The notes under the pieces were generated by a model. That model was not told the origin of the DNA. It saw nothing but the letters and a program-made list of their open reading frames with translations, and ran no database searches. A program made the translations under genes and the position numbers. Shown piece by piece: positions 11,911 through 23,863 of a DNA stretch of 64,000 nt. This stretch comes from Palaemon carinicauda (taxonomy: Eukaryota > Arthropoda > Malacostraca > Decapoda > Palaemonidae): NCBI RefSeq assembly GCF_036898095.1, contig NC_090766.1, positions 32,313,327 to 32,377,326 on the forward strand. The letters run 5' to 3'. Numbering within the stretch: the stretch's first letter is position 1; every line of letters begins with the position of its first letter.

Positions 11911-12221
11911 GGTGGGGGTAGTCTTACGGACCGAGAGACCTGCTGGATAATAAAGATTGAACCTAGATAGGAGGCTAGGTTCTTCTGATCACTAACGGGA
12001 TATGAGACTTGGGGAGAACTACGCAAAACAACTATTTAGTGTCTAAGTAACTCGCATCTGTAAGTATCTCCGGACATGGGCGTCTCCACTGAACGTTTCT
12101 CACATGGGAGGAGTAAGGGAAAAAGGGAATGGAAGGGAAGCGGGGACAAGGGGGGAAAAAGTAAGGTAGGAACTTGTGTCGCTTGGAATTACTTTCCACG
12201 GGCTTCCCTGGGGCTTCAACC

Positions 12222-13266
12222 TTAAACCTTTTGGAGCGCAGAAATGACCAGACCAATGGAGAAGGAGTCCAGAGTTTTCCTAGTACAGTCCTTCATGTAG
12301 TGGGCCGTAAAGGTAGACTGCCTGGACCATGTGCCCGACTTCAGGATCTGACCCACAGCCATGTTCTTCTCGAAGGCTAACTTAGTGCTCAGGCATCTAA
12401 TATCATGGGGCCTCGGCTTACCCGGCACCGAGGATCCAGCACTGTCATAGGCTATCTTAATCACCTGCTGTAACCAGAAGGAGATAGTATTCCTGGATAC
12501 TGCTTTCTTCACCACGCCCGAGGAGACGAACACTCTTAATCCAAGGGCGAAGTCTGGCTGTCCTTTCCAGGTATTTTCTAACTGCCCTGACCGGGCATAG
12601 CAACAAATCCCTCGGGTAATCTGATCGCAGAATCACTGGCACTGAAAATCCCTCAAACCTAGGGTCCCAGGAGGCTGGGTTCTGCGTCTTGGCCACAAAG
12701 TCGAGCAGGAACTTGAAACTCAAATCCTTCCAACCTTTCGAGTGCGAAACCTCGTACGACAGCCCATGGAGTTCGCTCACTCATTTAGCCGAGGCCAGGG
12801 CGAGAAGGAAGGCAGTCTTGAGGGTGAGCTCTTTGTCCAGAATGTCCCTGAGGGGCTCAAAGGGTGGCTCAGACAAAGCCTTAAGAACTCTGGCCACGTC
12901 CCACTGCGGCACTCTAGAGGCACGGGGAGAACACGATTGTTCGAAGCTCTTGATGAGCATCGAGATCTGCTGGGAAGCTCCTAGATCTAGACACTTGAGG
13001 AGAAAGACCTGGCCCAAGGCAGCTCGGACACCTTTGATGGCCGGGATAGACATGCCTACGACATCTCTCAGATAGACTAGGAAATCTGCTATCCTATGAA
13101 TGGAGGCCTCCAACGGCCTGAGATTCTGTGAGGCGCACCATTTTGTGAAAGTGGCCCATTTGGCTTGATAAACCGTGACTGAGAACCGTCTCAGGTAACC
13201 CGACATCCTTGTTGCGGTCTTCGATGAGTATCCTTCCTTCCTCAGGAGCCGCTCGATAACCTCCAC
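12222..13266 (-). pseudogene. Tyrosine recombinase gene of DIRS-B
   Basis: Read on the minus strand, a SAM-like core-binding domain (13266 down to about 13000, including YQAKWATFTKWC) is followed by the catalytic domain. The first catalytic Arg should follow LALASAK but is a TGA codon at 12780-12782 region (CGA to TGA is the simplest change), after which the same frame continues with VSELHGL. A frameshift near 12500 moves into the last segment, which holds the HxxR box (HDIRC) and the Tyr box (WSRQSTFTAHYMKD). The DIRS family uses this enzyme to integrate circular cDNA. Two breaks make the copy non-functional. Confidence 0.82.
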
Positions 13267-15031
13267 GCGTGTAGGCGGAGGGACCGAGGGTTTTCGTGAA
13301 ACCTTTGGAAGTGGGGCTGACGGAGGAGGTATTCTCTGTTCAGAAGGGGCCAGGGTGCAAGGAGCACCAGTTCCTTAAGGTCCGCGAACCACTCTCTCCC
13401 CGGGCACCAGGGCACTACCAAAGTCATCCACAGGTTCTTTGCTCGTCTCACTCTGTTGAGGACCTGCCTGAGCGTCCCGAAGGGAGGGAAGGCATACACG
13501 TCAAGGTTGTCCCAAGAGTGTTGAAAAGCATCCTCGAATACTGCTGTTGGGTCTGGCACTGGAGAACAGAACACAGGGAGCTGTGCGTTGAGTCTTGTGG
13601 CGAAGAGGTCCATTATCGGCGACCCCCACTTCAGGATGACCGTCTGAGCCACTTCTGGGTGTAGGGACCACTCCGACCCTATCACTTGGCCCATCCTGCT
13701 GAGGCCGTCGGCTAGGACGTTCTTCTTCCCTGGAATGATCCTAGCTGTGATCTCGATTTGCTCCTTTGCGGCCCACTCTAGGATCTTTGTCGTGAGACTG
13801 CACAACTCTTTCGACTTTGTCCTCCTTGCTTTTTCACATAGGCTACCACCGTGGTGTTGTCGCACATCAGAGCCACCGTGTTTCCTCGGAGAAGGTGGAC
13901 GAATTCTACGCACGCCCTCTGAACCTCCATCAGTTCCAGGATGTTTATGTGAAGGTTCTTTTCTTAAGGGGACCACTTCCCCTTCGCTGATTCGTCGAGA
14001 AGATGGGCTCCCCATCCCCCCTTTGATGCGTCCGTGAATAGCAGCATCTCCGGGGGATCGATTGCGAAGGGCATTCCCTTGAGGGTGTTCGTCCTGTCGT
14101 GCCACCACTTCAGGGTTTCCTCCGTCTCCGAGGACACCGTGACCAACTTGTGCAGGGACTCCCCCGGGGTCCAGAATTCTTTTAGGTTCCACTGAACCGC
14201 TCTTAGTTTGAGTCTCCCCCGGGGGACTAACTTCTCCAACGACATCAGGTGGCCCACTAACCTCTGCCAGTCTTTGGCTCTCCTCGGAAGGTTTGCTAGA
14301 AAGTGGAGAATTATCCGGTCTAGATTTTCTAACCTCTCTTAGGAGGGGAAGGCCCTCCCCAACTTGGTGTCTAGAATCATCCCCAGGTAGGTCATCCTGG
14401 AGGAGGGTATCAGTTGCGACTTTTCTAGGTTGATGATGATACCCAAGTCCTTGCAGAACCGTAGAAGCTTCACACCTTGCTCCTTCAGTACTTCCTCTGA
14501 CGCTGAAAGCAACAACCAGTCGTCCAGGTAACGGATCAGACGGATGCCCTGTTCGTGAGCCCAGACTGAAACTGTTGTGAAGACCCTCGTGAAGACCTGA
14601 GGCACTGTCGACAGCCCGAAGCATAGGGTCTTGAACAGCAAGGCCTGGGCACCCCATTTCACCCTTAGGAACTTACTGCTGGAGGGGTGGACAGGGATCT
14701 GAAAATAGGCGTCCTTGAGGTCTAGGGACATCATGAAGTCCCCCTCCCTCAAGGCTGCCATTACCAACTTCGGGGTGTCCATCTTGAAGTTGGTCTTGCA
14801 TACGAACTTGTTGAGGGCCGACAGACTAATGACCGGCCTCCAACCCCCTGTTGCCTTCTCCACCAGGAAGCGTAACCTACGGAGTAGCTTATTAAGGACG
14901 GTATCCCTCTTCTGTAGGACCCAGTTAGCAGTCTGCGTGAGGGATTCGGACGTGAGGAACTTCTTCGCCTTTCCCCCCCGAGCGGATCGGTTCTTGCAGT
15001 AAATTATTATTCTCCGGCACGGAGATATCAC
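13240..15031 (-). pseudogene. RT-RNase H-methyltransferase-like gene of DIRS-B
   Basis: The RT part (15031-14339) is open for 230 codons and retains all catalytic boxes: SLDLKDAYFQIP, LCFGLSTVPQVFTR and YLDDWLLLSAS. A stop at 14339 and a frame change precede the RNase H part (14257-13964, FTDASKGGWGAHL). A further shift leads into the last part (about 13840-13242) with ADGLSRMGQVIGSEW, the methyltransferase-like block (PIMDLFATRLNAQLP to VYAFPPFGTLRQVL) and the conserved CPGREWFADL. RT itself may still be foldable, but the polyprotein is broken. Confidence 0.82.
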
Positions 15032-16998
15032 GAGAGGACGGGAAACCCACTAGGGTACAGGCCCATCAGTCCAGCCAAGACGTGACATTGACCAAGTCCT
15101 GGGCCATGTCCTCCATCTTTGTGGCCTCCGCTGGGGAGAAACACATTGGGGCAGAGGAGGCCCTGTCTTCTGCACTTCTTTGGTTCAGCATTGCTATCGC
15201 CGCCTCGACCGCATAGGGACCTCCGTGCCGTCCGTCCGGGACGTAGAACCGTTTGTGTTCTTAGGCCTGGAAGCAGCTTGGAGGACCCTTGGCTCCTGGT
15301 GGCATCCGCTTGGCTCGCGACGTACTTGTCTATATGATCCACCCCTAATTTCACGTCCGGCGCTTGAGGAAGGGTTAGGGACGGCTTCTGCTGGACTGGG
15401 TTGTCCACTAACCTGCCCAGACCGGAGAGCCAGGCGTGCTCCGTCGAGGGTTTCTGGTTGTCAAGCCTGTGGTGCCACCTGATGAGCGCGAGAACCTTTC
15501 TGTAGGAGGAGACGTGATCCGCTGAGCACTCTCCCCCTTCTATAAGGCCTTCAGCCACTTGATCCTCCACGTCGGCTGCCTCGTGGGTCACGGATAGAGC
15601 CACATGGGAGGCTAGATCTCCTATCTCTCGCCGTACCAATGGCGCGGGGATTTGCAGTACGAGTGGATCTGCTGGGACGGGAGTAGCCGTCATGGGTCTA
15701 ACCCCTCCCGCAGAGCTCCGTGGTGCTGGTTTTCCGGTTGCTCCTGGCGCTTAGGTAGAGCTGCCATGAAACCGGGGCCAGGGGCCGCCGGGCCGAAGGA
15801 GTGGCTCTTTCTGCTGGGCGGATGGAGCAGTTCCTTCGCGGGCTTAGGCTTGGCGAAAGAGACTTGAGTCGATGACATAGGGTGACGGCCGGACCGACTG
15901 GAGGACCAGTGTCACGAGGGCGATGAAGCGGCTCTAGGGAGCCACCCGGAAGGGCCTGGAGCGGAGGCTGCCTTGATGAGCTCGCTGCATGGGATGGTTA
16001 CCCGGACTCACTTGTCCCTGGACGAACGGCTATTCCTATTTTTCTTCCTGGAGGTCCTGGCACGCTTCCTGGAAGGGGCTGACCGCGATCGAGACCTCTT
16101 CCGCTTCTTCCTAGAGTCCCGGGGACCGGAATCTTCCGAGGAGGACGAGTCCGACGAAGATGATGAAGATGAGGCCGATGACAGGAAGGAAGACGAGCTC
16201 GTCGAGTCCTCAAGAGACATCTGATGCTGATGGAGGGTTCGCGTGTCGTTTCACCGGCGAGATCGGCTGCATAAAGATGGGTGGGAGCGTCGACGACGGC
16301 GCAGGGGAAGACCGCAGTCTTCTTGGGGCTGAACCAGCTACCAAACTCTTCTTCTATCCGCATTGGGGACCTGAAGGGCGTCCTAGGGGCCGGCCCGTCC
16401 ATGCGATGGAGTCTGGGTTCGACGAGCCTGTCGGAGGACTCTCTTTGTCCGCTTCTCCCCCGGTCGCTGAAGCACCTGAAATACACAGCCACAATGTGGG
16501 GGAAGGAGCCGGAGCAGTCTTCCCCAACACCGGGTCTTCGGTAGAGATGGGTCCTGTAGGCACCAGAACCTCGTCCCCCGAGCACACTTCCGCCCCCCCA
16601 GCAGGCCCCCCCACACGCCTGCACAGACACAACATCCCCCACATCAGGAACATCAGATTCATGGGGATCGGCAATGGGCCGCTTCCCCGCAACGGACTTA
16701 CCTCGTCCCCTACTCTGGGTAGGGGAAGGTGGCGAGGAACCTTTCTCCAATGGAGCCGTAGGCGAAGCCAAGGGCGAGGTGATGCTCGCCTTCTTGGGAG
16801 ATCTCTTGGGACCCTTCTTCTTTTTGGTACCGTAGAGAGCCCACTGGGTCTTGGGTCAGGACTCGCACTCCGGACACGTGGCGGACGGGGAACACACACT
16901 ACCCCTACAAGAAGAACACAGCGTATGAGGATCCACTTCCAGCTTAGAGAGGAACGCACCACAAGATTACCGGCATTAGGCCCGGGGCAACGACGTTG
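15028..16998 (-). pseudogene. gag-like gene of DIRS-B, frameshifted
   Basis: A start codon at about 16996-17007 (MDHQRRCPGPNA) begins a Cys-rich N-terminus. In a neighbouring frame near 16860-16950 the cluster DPHTLCSSCRG and CPEC is clear and matches the DIRS-F gag zinc cluster. Next comes a very Ser-rich then Arg/Ser/Lys-rich basic stretch (16220-16008), probably a nucleic-acid-binding or nuclear-localisation segment. The C-terminal part (15693-15028) includes HHRLDN and the KLGVDHIDKYVASQ block. At least two frame changes are needed to read it through. Confidence 0.65.
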
Positions 16999-17163
16999 GT
17001 GATCCATAATAGTACACCAAAGCACCAAGCAACACAAGAACACAGGGGAAAGAGGTAGATGATAGGATATAAGGTAATCGGTAAACAAGCGGGAACCACG
17101 TGGGGACACAAAGGGTCGCACGGGATGTGAGAGAGCGGAGAGATGTTAATCACGTCGCGACCA

Positions 17164-17372
17164 GAAACTTACTGGTGACCGAGACCTGGCCGCGCGCTCT
17201 CGCTGACCTGGGTCGCCTCAGGGCGAGTATCCATCCGCCACAGAGGGACCCACAATAGAAAACGAAGACAGGGGAAACTACACAAAATTCTGGTCGGTTG
17301 GGAGGAGAATACCAGATACATGTACTCCTAAGAAAGTAGGTACTCCGTGTTGGAACAAATGACTTAAAATTT
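17164..17372 (-). repeat. 5' inverted terminal repeat of DIRS-B
   Basis: Reverse-complementary to 11514-11732. It reads CCAGAAACTTACTGGTGACC at its inner edge and ends in the run GACTTAAAATTT. Confidence 0.85.
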
Positions 17373-17589
17373 ATTTGTTCCTATGCATGTACAAACCTTT
17401 TTTTCATTTAAAATAGGTCAAATTACTTATTGGTGAGTAGGATGTTACCAAAGAACCAAATTGGTTGGTTCTTTTTCTTCTCTGGAAATACCAGTCTACT
17501 TTCTTCCATACAAGAGCAAGGCAGATTTCTTGAACAGCCTTCCATCAGTCATTAAAGGGAATAGTAGGCTGTTAGGGCCTAGCCAGTAT
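17373..17589. repeat. Probable DIRS terminus fragment
   Basis: Begins TTGTTCCTATGCATGTACAA then ACC, like other DIRS ends here, and contains CAGCCTTCCATCAG. No genes. It may be a fragment of a further family. Confidence 0.35.
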
Positions 17590-17930
17590 TGTTATCATCA
17601 TCATCATTACTATTTAAGCTACAACCCTTGCTGGAAATGCAAGATGCTATAAGCCCAAGGGCTCCAACAGGAAAAAATAGCACAATGAAAAAAGGCAATA
17701 GGGATATAAATAAACTACAAGAGAAGCAATGAACAATTAAAATAACATTTTAAGAACAGTAACAACAATAAAATAGATCTTTCATATATCAACTATAACA
17801 CCAAGACATGTCAGCCTGTTCTAAATAAAAACATTCGCTGTAAGTTTGAAGTTTCCCTGATTTAACTACCCGATTAGGAAGCTCATTCCACAGCTGGAAT
17901 AAAACTTCTAGAATACTGTGTAGTATTGAA
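17590..17930. repeat. Interspersed repeat, copy 3
   Basis: Starts at an ATC/ATT run, then TAAGCTACAACCCTTGCTGG, GCCCAAGGGCTCCAACAGG and an A-rich tail ending near GAAGCTCATTCCACAGCTGG. Same orientation and motif order as copies at 9441 and 9868. Confidence 0.7.
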
Positions 17931-18979
17931 GAAATCTTTATTTGCCAATGGGGAGATAAAGTTTAGAATGAAGTACCTAGCACTTGATGGCCAACAGATT
18001 GGTAGTCATTCCACATCTTTCCCTCATAATGGAGAGGTGGGGGAGAACTACTACCTAAAGATCCATTCTAATAATAATTGTGCTCAGGAATGTAGCTTTA
18101 GAGGCCTGTCAAGGCCCTCATGAGTAGTCTCCTTCCTTTCTGAAAAAATTAACAATTTGGGTAAGGGGCCACAGACTGGAGGCACGTGATAGTTGAGCAC
18201 TTTCGGTTGTCTTTTTAAATTATCCTATCCCTCTGGGAATGAGACAGGAGAGTGAACAATAGGAGAACACGCATCACTAGTTTACGTGCAAGTACAGCAG
18301 GTGTGCTTGAATGTTGCGCGTCAAGGCAAGTGATTCCAAAGCGAGCGCTTGTCGTCTTTAAATTCATGCTCCTCACAAAAAAAGTCTCTCTCCTTCTGGA
18401 GAGCATGCTCAATAGGATCGCTGGTCCTCTAGCAACAAGCTTGCTAGCATTAAACCCGTTAATATGGAACCGGGCTGCTGTTCAGTATGCCATAGGCAAG
18501 CAGAACAGTTTGAGTTCTCTGAGAACTGTGTGTTCTAGTGTTAGCAAGATGATGTGCGCATCATAAATGACCATGTAGATCACAGTTATCTGGTGAGGCA
18601 GGTTTTCTCTGATCTAGTTGAGGCAGAATGCATGTGCAAGGCAGCTTGTTCACTGGTATATGATGAGTAATTCAGAACCCCCTGCGCTCGGATGCAGTGT
18701 TTGTGAGAACGCACATTAGTAGATGGCGAGAGCATGGGCACCCATCATAACTGGAAGGGCTATGAAATCTCTTGTGAGAAGGAGAGCTTGTTCCTTCTAA
18801 AAAAGACTACTTCGTAGACCACATAGTGTGTAGTAAAATAGTGAAGTCTGACTCGAGGCAGAATGTTAACTAGCCAATTGAGTTCAGACTGAAGGTCAAA
18901 ATGATGATACTACCTAGTCTCAATCCCCTTCAAAAGAATCAAGTGGTTAAGCTAGCCCTCCTTTGGATTGGGTATACTT
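17931..18979. other. No recognisable gene, possible gag remnant
   Basis: No intact frame. The stretch precedes, in the minus direction, the gag fragment at 18980-19490 and may be its decayed continuation. That is inferred from position only. Confidence 0.3.
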
Positions 18980-19490
18980 TAGTCATGGAAAAGGCCAAAA
19001 ATGTAGCATAGCGTCGTCAACTGTAAACAAATCAGGTTTATTAGGGAACTCCTCCCAGACAAGCTCGCCTGTTTTGCTAGAAGGAACAAGCGAGTCATCC
19101 TGCCCCAAGACTTGCTCAAGTGTTAAATTACCACCAATCTTTTCTGTCTTGTTTCTGGAAATTACTGATGGTGAAGGGATAGACGTCAAAGGAGTCAAAA
19201 GAACAGGTTTACCGTAGTCACTTTCTTCCACCTCTCAAGGATGAGCCCAAGGAGGAAGAGTCACGCTCTGCCTTCTTCTTTGGCATCCGGCCATATACCT
19301 ACCAACAGGAGGGATACCACTCCCTACATTCCTTCCAAGGGAACCTTAAACAGCATATGTGACCCATGCATGAAGAGCACAAAGCATAAGGAGCTACCTC
19401 TCTGCCACAAACAAAAATGCCGCATTTTCCTGACACTCCCGACCACATCCACATATTCACTTTTGCCATCAGACAAACACATTCCACTCT
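18980..19490 (-). pseudogene. DIRS gag N-terminal fragment
   Basis: On the minus strand, 19487-19299 encodes a Cys cluster (KCGIFVCGRE, LCSSCMGHIC, ECREW) with the same Cys spacing style as the zinc cluster at the start of the DIRS-F gag (CNARDC, VCSNCRGKSC, CDEC). A second open piece (19231-18983) contains an acidic and Ser/Pro-rich segment with LTLEQVLGQDDSLVP. No RT or YR is attached and no termini were identified. It is probably a 5' fragment of an eighth DIRS copy. Confidence 0.45.
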
Positions 19491-20263
19491 AAAATGTGTA
19501 AAATGAAAAGTTAGTACACTAAAGCTAAGTTTGTAGAGAGTGCCGATAGCACGTCCGTGTTAGTCGGCGGCTAAAATCAAAGAGATTGGTTAAGTGTACT
19601 GAGAAGGGGGTGGGGCTTCACTGCCACCTTGTTAAAAGTTAAATAGCTCGATTCCAGCTGTGCTAGAATAAACGACCTAATTAAAAGAGGAAGGATTGTA
19701 TTAGTGTAAGAACAAATGATGCGACATGTTAACATTGAGGAATGTCTAAACAGCAACCTTTACATGTGACATTAAAAAAAAATAGTAGAGAATGTACCTA
19801 AAATACCATTCATTCTTAAAATCTTGAGTCATCATTTCAGTCATGATGACGTTCATGAATATCATTATCATGCTACAGAAGATGTTTCAAAGGGATAAGG
19901 AAGCACTGCTTACTTTTATGTTTTCCTCCGTTAATACAAGATTAATCATACAAAAAATTCACACTTTTATACTATACAATCAATGGATCATAAAAATTAT
20001 GTTAATTCAAAAGGAGGTTGGGCATTATGTTTCTATATTGTTTTTGTACTAAAAAAAAAACACAATTTCTGAATGAAATACTGTAATAATTAGAGTTAAG
20101 ATCTCTATCTTAAAATCTAAACCACCAAAGGGATACCATCCATGGTCATACTCTATAAATTGAGAAAGATTTTGATGTACCAAGAGCTATTCAGATTCCT
20201 GTTTTATGGACTGAACTCAGCATTTTAAAACTGCTGAAAAGATGTCAAACCACACACCCAAAT
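19491..20263. other. No recognisable gene
   Basis: AT-rich DNA between the gag fragment and DIRS-C. Nothing recognisable apart from short A runs. Confidence 0.5.
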
Positions 20264-20440
20264 ATGACAAATTCGGAGATAATTTGTATTTTTCCTAACC
20301 ATACAAACCTTAGCTATTTACATTGGGTTTACCTTTTAGCGTAGCTGAAATGGCGAGCCATTAGAATTTAACGAGGGTGTATTACCCCCGCGCTAGTTAG
20401 CGGGGGGTTAGGGGAGTGGTAGCTAGCTACCACTCCCCCC
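20264..20440 (-). repeat. 3' inverted terminal repeat of DIRS-C
   Basis: Pairs with 28288-28428; shared landmark CGAGCCATTAGAATTTAACG and AGCGTAGCTGAAATGG. It contains an inner palindromic stretch, GGTAGCTAGCTACC. Confidence 0.85.
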
Positions 20441-20520
20441 CTCACACACCGGTGAACTGCTTCACTCCACTTAGAGGTAGGACTTGTCTTGGGGGACAGG
20501 GCTGGCGGGCAAATATGTGT

Positions 20521-20620
20521 AAATAGCTAAGGTTTGTATGGTTAGGAAAAATACAAATTATCTCCGAATTTGTCATTTGTTCCGTAACCGAAATACAAAC
20601 CACGCTATTTACATTGGGTG
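20521..20620 (-). repeat. Internal complementary region of DIRS-C
   Basis: Left half complementary to the left tip (AAATACAAATTATCTCCGAA), right half complementary to the right tip (TTGTTCCGTAACCGAAATAC), joined at TTTGTCATTTG. Confidence 0.85.
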
Positions 20621-20659
20621 ACTTACCCCTTAGGAAGGGTGGAAAGTCCCCAGCCATAC

Positions 20660-22093
20660 TGGCTTTGGCTTTACCCGGGGACTCAAAATCCGAGTGAGTC
20701 CCTGCACCTCACAAGTTCCTTGCTCCGCAAGGAAATGTGTGGTCTACATAAGCTTGTGTGTGAAGGAAGAAGTGTGACCCGTCCTAGGCAGTTGACCTGG
20801 AGTTCCAGAAGGAACTCTGGGTTAGGACGTTCCCAATACCACCTCGTCAGGGTATGGGGGACGCGACAGTATTGACTCAATACTCGGAACGCAAAGAAGC
20901 ATGGTTTACCTGCAGAGGTTTGAGGTCAGCTATGCAGCGACCAGGATGCTGCTTCCCCAGTAGAGGGGACGATGAAGAAAGAAGTAAGGGCCAGACATAC
21001 TTCTTTCGTTCATGCAGACTAAAACCAGATAACAATGCCCTCAACCTTCTGCTACCTGTCCAAAAAGGAGCCTGAGGTTAGACCAGCTGTTGTGTAGCCA
21101 CCACAGAGTGATAGAAACATATCGATACTCCTGTAGGTCACGCCCTGCAGGAAGCGGGCTGCGAAGGTCATTAGACGCTTCCAGACTCCAGCTTGTAGCA
21201 CCTGCGTCACAGAGTAGTACTACTTGAAGGCGAGGGACGTTGCGATGTATCCGACATCCTGCTGTAGGGCGACGTGATGGGGGAGGGTCTGGATTCAGGT
21301 CGAGATGAATGTCCTTGAGTCTGAGCTGAAGAGGTACACTGGAGACTCTTCCCTGTGTCCTTCCTGTGCTCCCAACTGGCTTTGGCTTTACCCGGGGACT
21401 CAAAATCCGAGTGAGTCCCTGCACCTCACAAGTTCCTTGCTCCGCAAGGAAATGTGTGGTCTACATAAGCTTGTGTGTGAAGGAAAAAGTGTGACCCGTC
21501 CTAGGCAGTTGACCTGGAGTTCCAGAAGGAACTCTGGGTTAGGACGTTCCCAATACCACCTCGTCAGGGTATGGGGGACGCAACAGTATTGACTCAATAC
21601 TCGGAACGCAAAGAAGCATGGTTTACCTGCAGAGGTTTGAGGTCAGCTATGCAGCGACCAGGATGCTGCTTCCCCAGTAGAGGGGACGATGAAGAAAGAA
21701 GTAAGGGCCAGACAAACTTCTTTCGTTCATGCAGACTAAAACCTGATAACAATGCCCTCAACCTTCTGCTACCTGTCCAAAAAGGAGCCTGAGGTTAGAC
21801 CAGCTGTTGTGTAGCCACCACAGAGTGATAGAAACATATCGATACTCCTGTGGGTCACGCCCTGCAGGAAGCGGGCTGCGAAGGTCATTAGACGCTTCCA
21901 GACTCCAGCTTGTAGCACCTGCGTCACAGAGTAGTACTACTCGAAGGCGAGGGACGTTGCGATGTATCCGACATCCTGCTGTAGGGCGACGTGATGGGGG
22001 AAGGTCTGGATTCAGGTCGAGATGAATGTCCTTGAGTCCAAGTTAAAGAGGTACACTGGAGACTCTTCCCTGTGTCCTTCCTGTGCTCCCAAC
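20660..22093 (-). repeat. 717-bp tandem duplication in DIRS-C
   Basis: Positions 20660-21376 and 21377-22093 are near-identical, with only a few substitutions (for example AGACATACTT versus AGACAAACTT). In the minus direction each copy carries a decayed YR C-terminal segment, with HHVALQQDVGYIAT near the HxxR box and VLQAGVWKR near the Trp box. The two copies must have arisen well after the element lost function, as their few differences are smaller than their divergence from DIRS-D. Confidence 0.9.
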
Positions 22094-22099
22094 CCGGCT

Positions 22100-23863
22100 G
22101 CACGTGATGACAAACTGCAGTTGTTCCCAAAGACAACCCCTCGATTCCTTTATTGGCAAGAAGGAGAAGGTTTGGGTCATCTGATACAGAATGGCGACTC
22201 GAAATCTTGAAGGAGTTGGACCGAAGGGCCGGGACCCCAAGATTCTGAGTCTAGCAAACAACTCAGGAGCGAACCTGAATGTTGCCTTCCCCTATTCCTT
22301 AGAAAGGGCGGAGTCGTACGAGACCAAGAAGATTGCTTACACACTGGCCGAGGCCAGAGTGAGCAAGAGCACCGTCCCCCAAGATGGAATACGATCAGAG
22401 GTCTGACGTAATGGTTCTAGAGAAGATCTCTTAAGGGACTAAAATGTCCGAATCATGCTCCATGGAGGAGGTCTCACTCCGACTGGGGGCAGGGACCTTC
22501 GCAGCTTCGCATGAACGAAGAAAGGTCCAGCGGGAAGGAAAAAGTCTACTCCTTTCTGCCTGAAGGCCAGAGAAAGGCTGAGCGACAGGCTTCATTGCCG
22601 AGAGCGGAAAGGAGTTTACTCCCGCAGAAAAGCAATAAGTCCGTTATTGCTGGAGAAGAGGCCTCAAGGGAAGAGGTATCTCTCACGACACCAACCACAG
22701 AAGACTCCACTTCGCCTAGTAGACCACTGCGGATGACTATCGCAGGTGACGCGACCTCCGCTCCTCGACTGTAGCGGGTTGTCTCTTCTTGAGGAGGTGG
22801 CGTAGAGTCTACAGGCGTGAAGCCGAAGCGATGCCACGGCTCGTGAAAGATGTTGTAGTGTGGTTGTTTGAGTAGCCTGTGCCGTGGGAGAAGCTCTCCC
22901 GGGAGTTTCGTCAGGGGAAGCAGAGGGTCCGGAAACCGTTCCGCGTATAGTCAAAGTGGAGCTCTCCCATTGAAAGGTTGACAGACAACCTGGTCTTGTT
23001 GAGACCCATTCTCAACAGACAACAAAGGTGGGAAGACGCAGGCGTCGATGTTGTCCCACCATCACCGGAAAGCATTTTGCCAAAGAGTCTTGGGGTCTGA
23101 GACTGGGGGGAAGAACAGCGAAAGCTTGAAGTTCCAGGCTGTCGCAATCAGGTCCCCCAGGCCAGTACTTGCTGGCTACTAAAGGCCAAAGACCCCCTGG
23201 TACCCTCTATCTGCAAGGCTCTGCTCAGATAGTCGGAGAGAACATTCCTCTGCCCGGAATGAGCGAGCCGATAGTGGTATAGAGAGGACCTCGGATCATC
23301 TCAGTATCTCTACTGCAAGATGCGAAGGTATGAAAATGCGTCCCATGCCGGTTGGAATACGCCAGTACCATGAAGTCGTCGCGCACGGAGCGACTCGGCA
23401 GGAACTGTAGGATCTGTAGAGGGGCCAGACTACGGCACCTAAGCCTGCCTGATTGATGGAGAGGTATCCTTCAGGTCCTGACCATAGGCCTGAACCGGAA
23501 CATGCACCCCCCCCCCCTTTTCTTTGACAAGTCCAAGAACATCAAAATGTGGGGAAAGGACGAGAATATCCACTCCCATCAAGAGGTTCCATAGGTCAAC
23601 ACCCATTGCAGGTCTAAACATTCCGCTGGTCCCATAGGGGCCAGAAAGTCCGGTTAATCGTTGCTTTGATACCACCGGAACTTGGGCCGCCCCACAGGGA
23701 ACTTATCCTGAGGCGACCGTTCGAGACTTTAGACGGGTCAATGAGGAAAAGAGACCCAGGAAACGTTCCAAGGTAGGGCTGAAAGCTCTGCTTGACTGAG
23801 AACAGGTACTGCGACTCTCCTCAGCCTTGCCACAGTCAACTGAAGGGAAGGCTCGGAGAAGGA
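22100..23863 (-). pseudogene. Decayed YR/RNase H/methyltransferase-like region of DIRS-C
   Basis: Only fragments can be read. Near 23030-23110, the minus strand has SQTPRLFGKMLSGDGGTTST, which corresponds in order to the DIRS-B block around VFEDAFQHSWDNLDVYAFPP. Around 23500 a 10-C run is present. No frame is long enough to assign a product. Confidence 0.45.

Larger units (their letters stand above)
11514..17372 (-). mobile_element. DIRS-B: DIRS-like retrotransposon, minus strand
   Basis: A 5.9-kb element with inverted termini (11514-11732 and 17164-17372) and an internal complementary region at 11805-11910, that is, near its 3' end on the minus strand. The minus-strand gene order is gag (about 17000-15030), RT-RNase H-methyltransferase-like (15031-13240), YR (13266-12222). 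It belongs with DIRS-C, D, E and F to a group whose gag N-terminus carries a DPHTxCSxCRG motif and whose RT reads GGWRPVISLSALN. Frameshifts in gag, a stop at the start of the RNase H region, and a stop replacing the first catalytic Arg of the YR show that it is inactive. Confidence 0.88.

Noticed and set aside
16008..16220. Ser/Arg-rich frame resembling a splicing-factor RS domain
   Set aside because: It lies in the gag position of DIRS-B and is explained as a basic linker of that gag.
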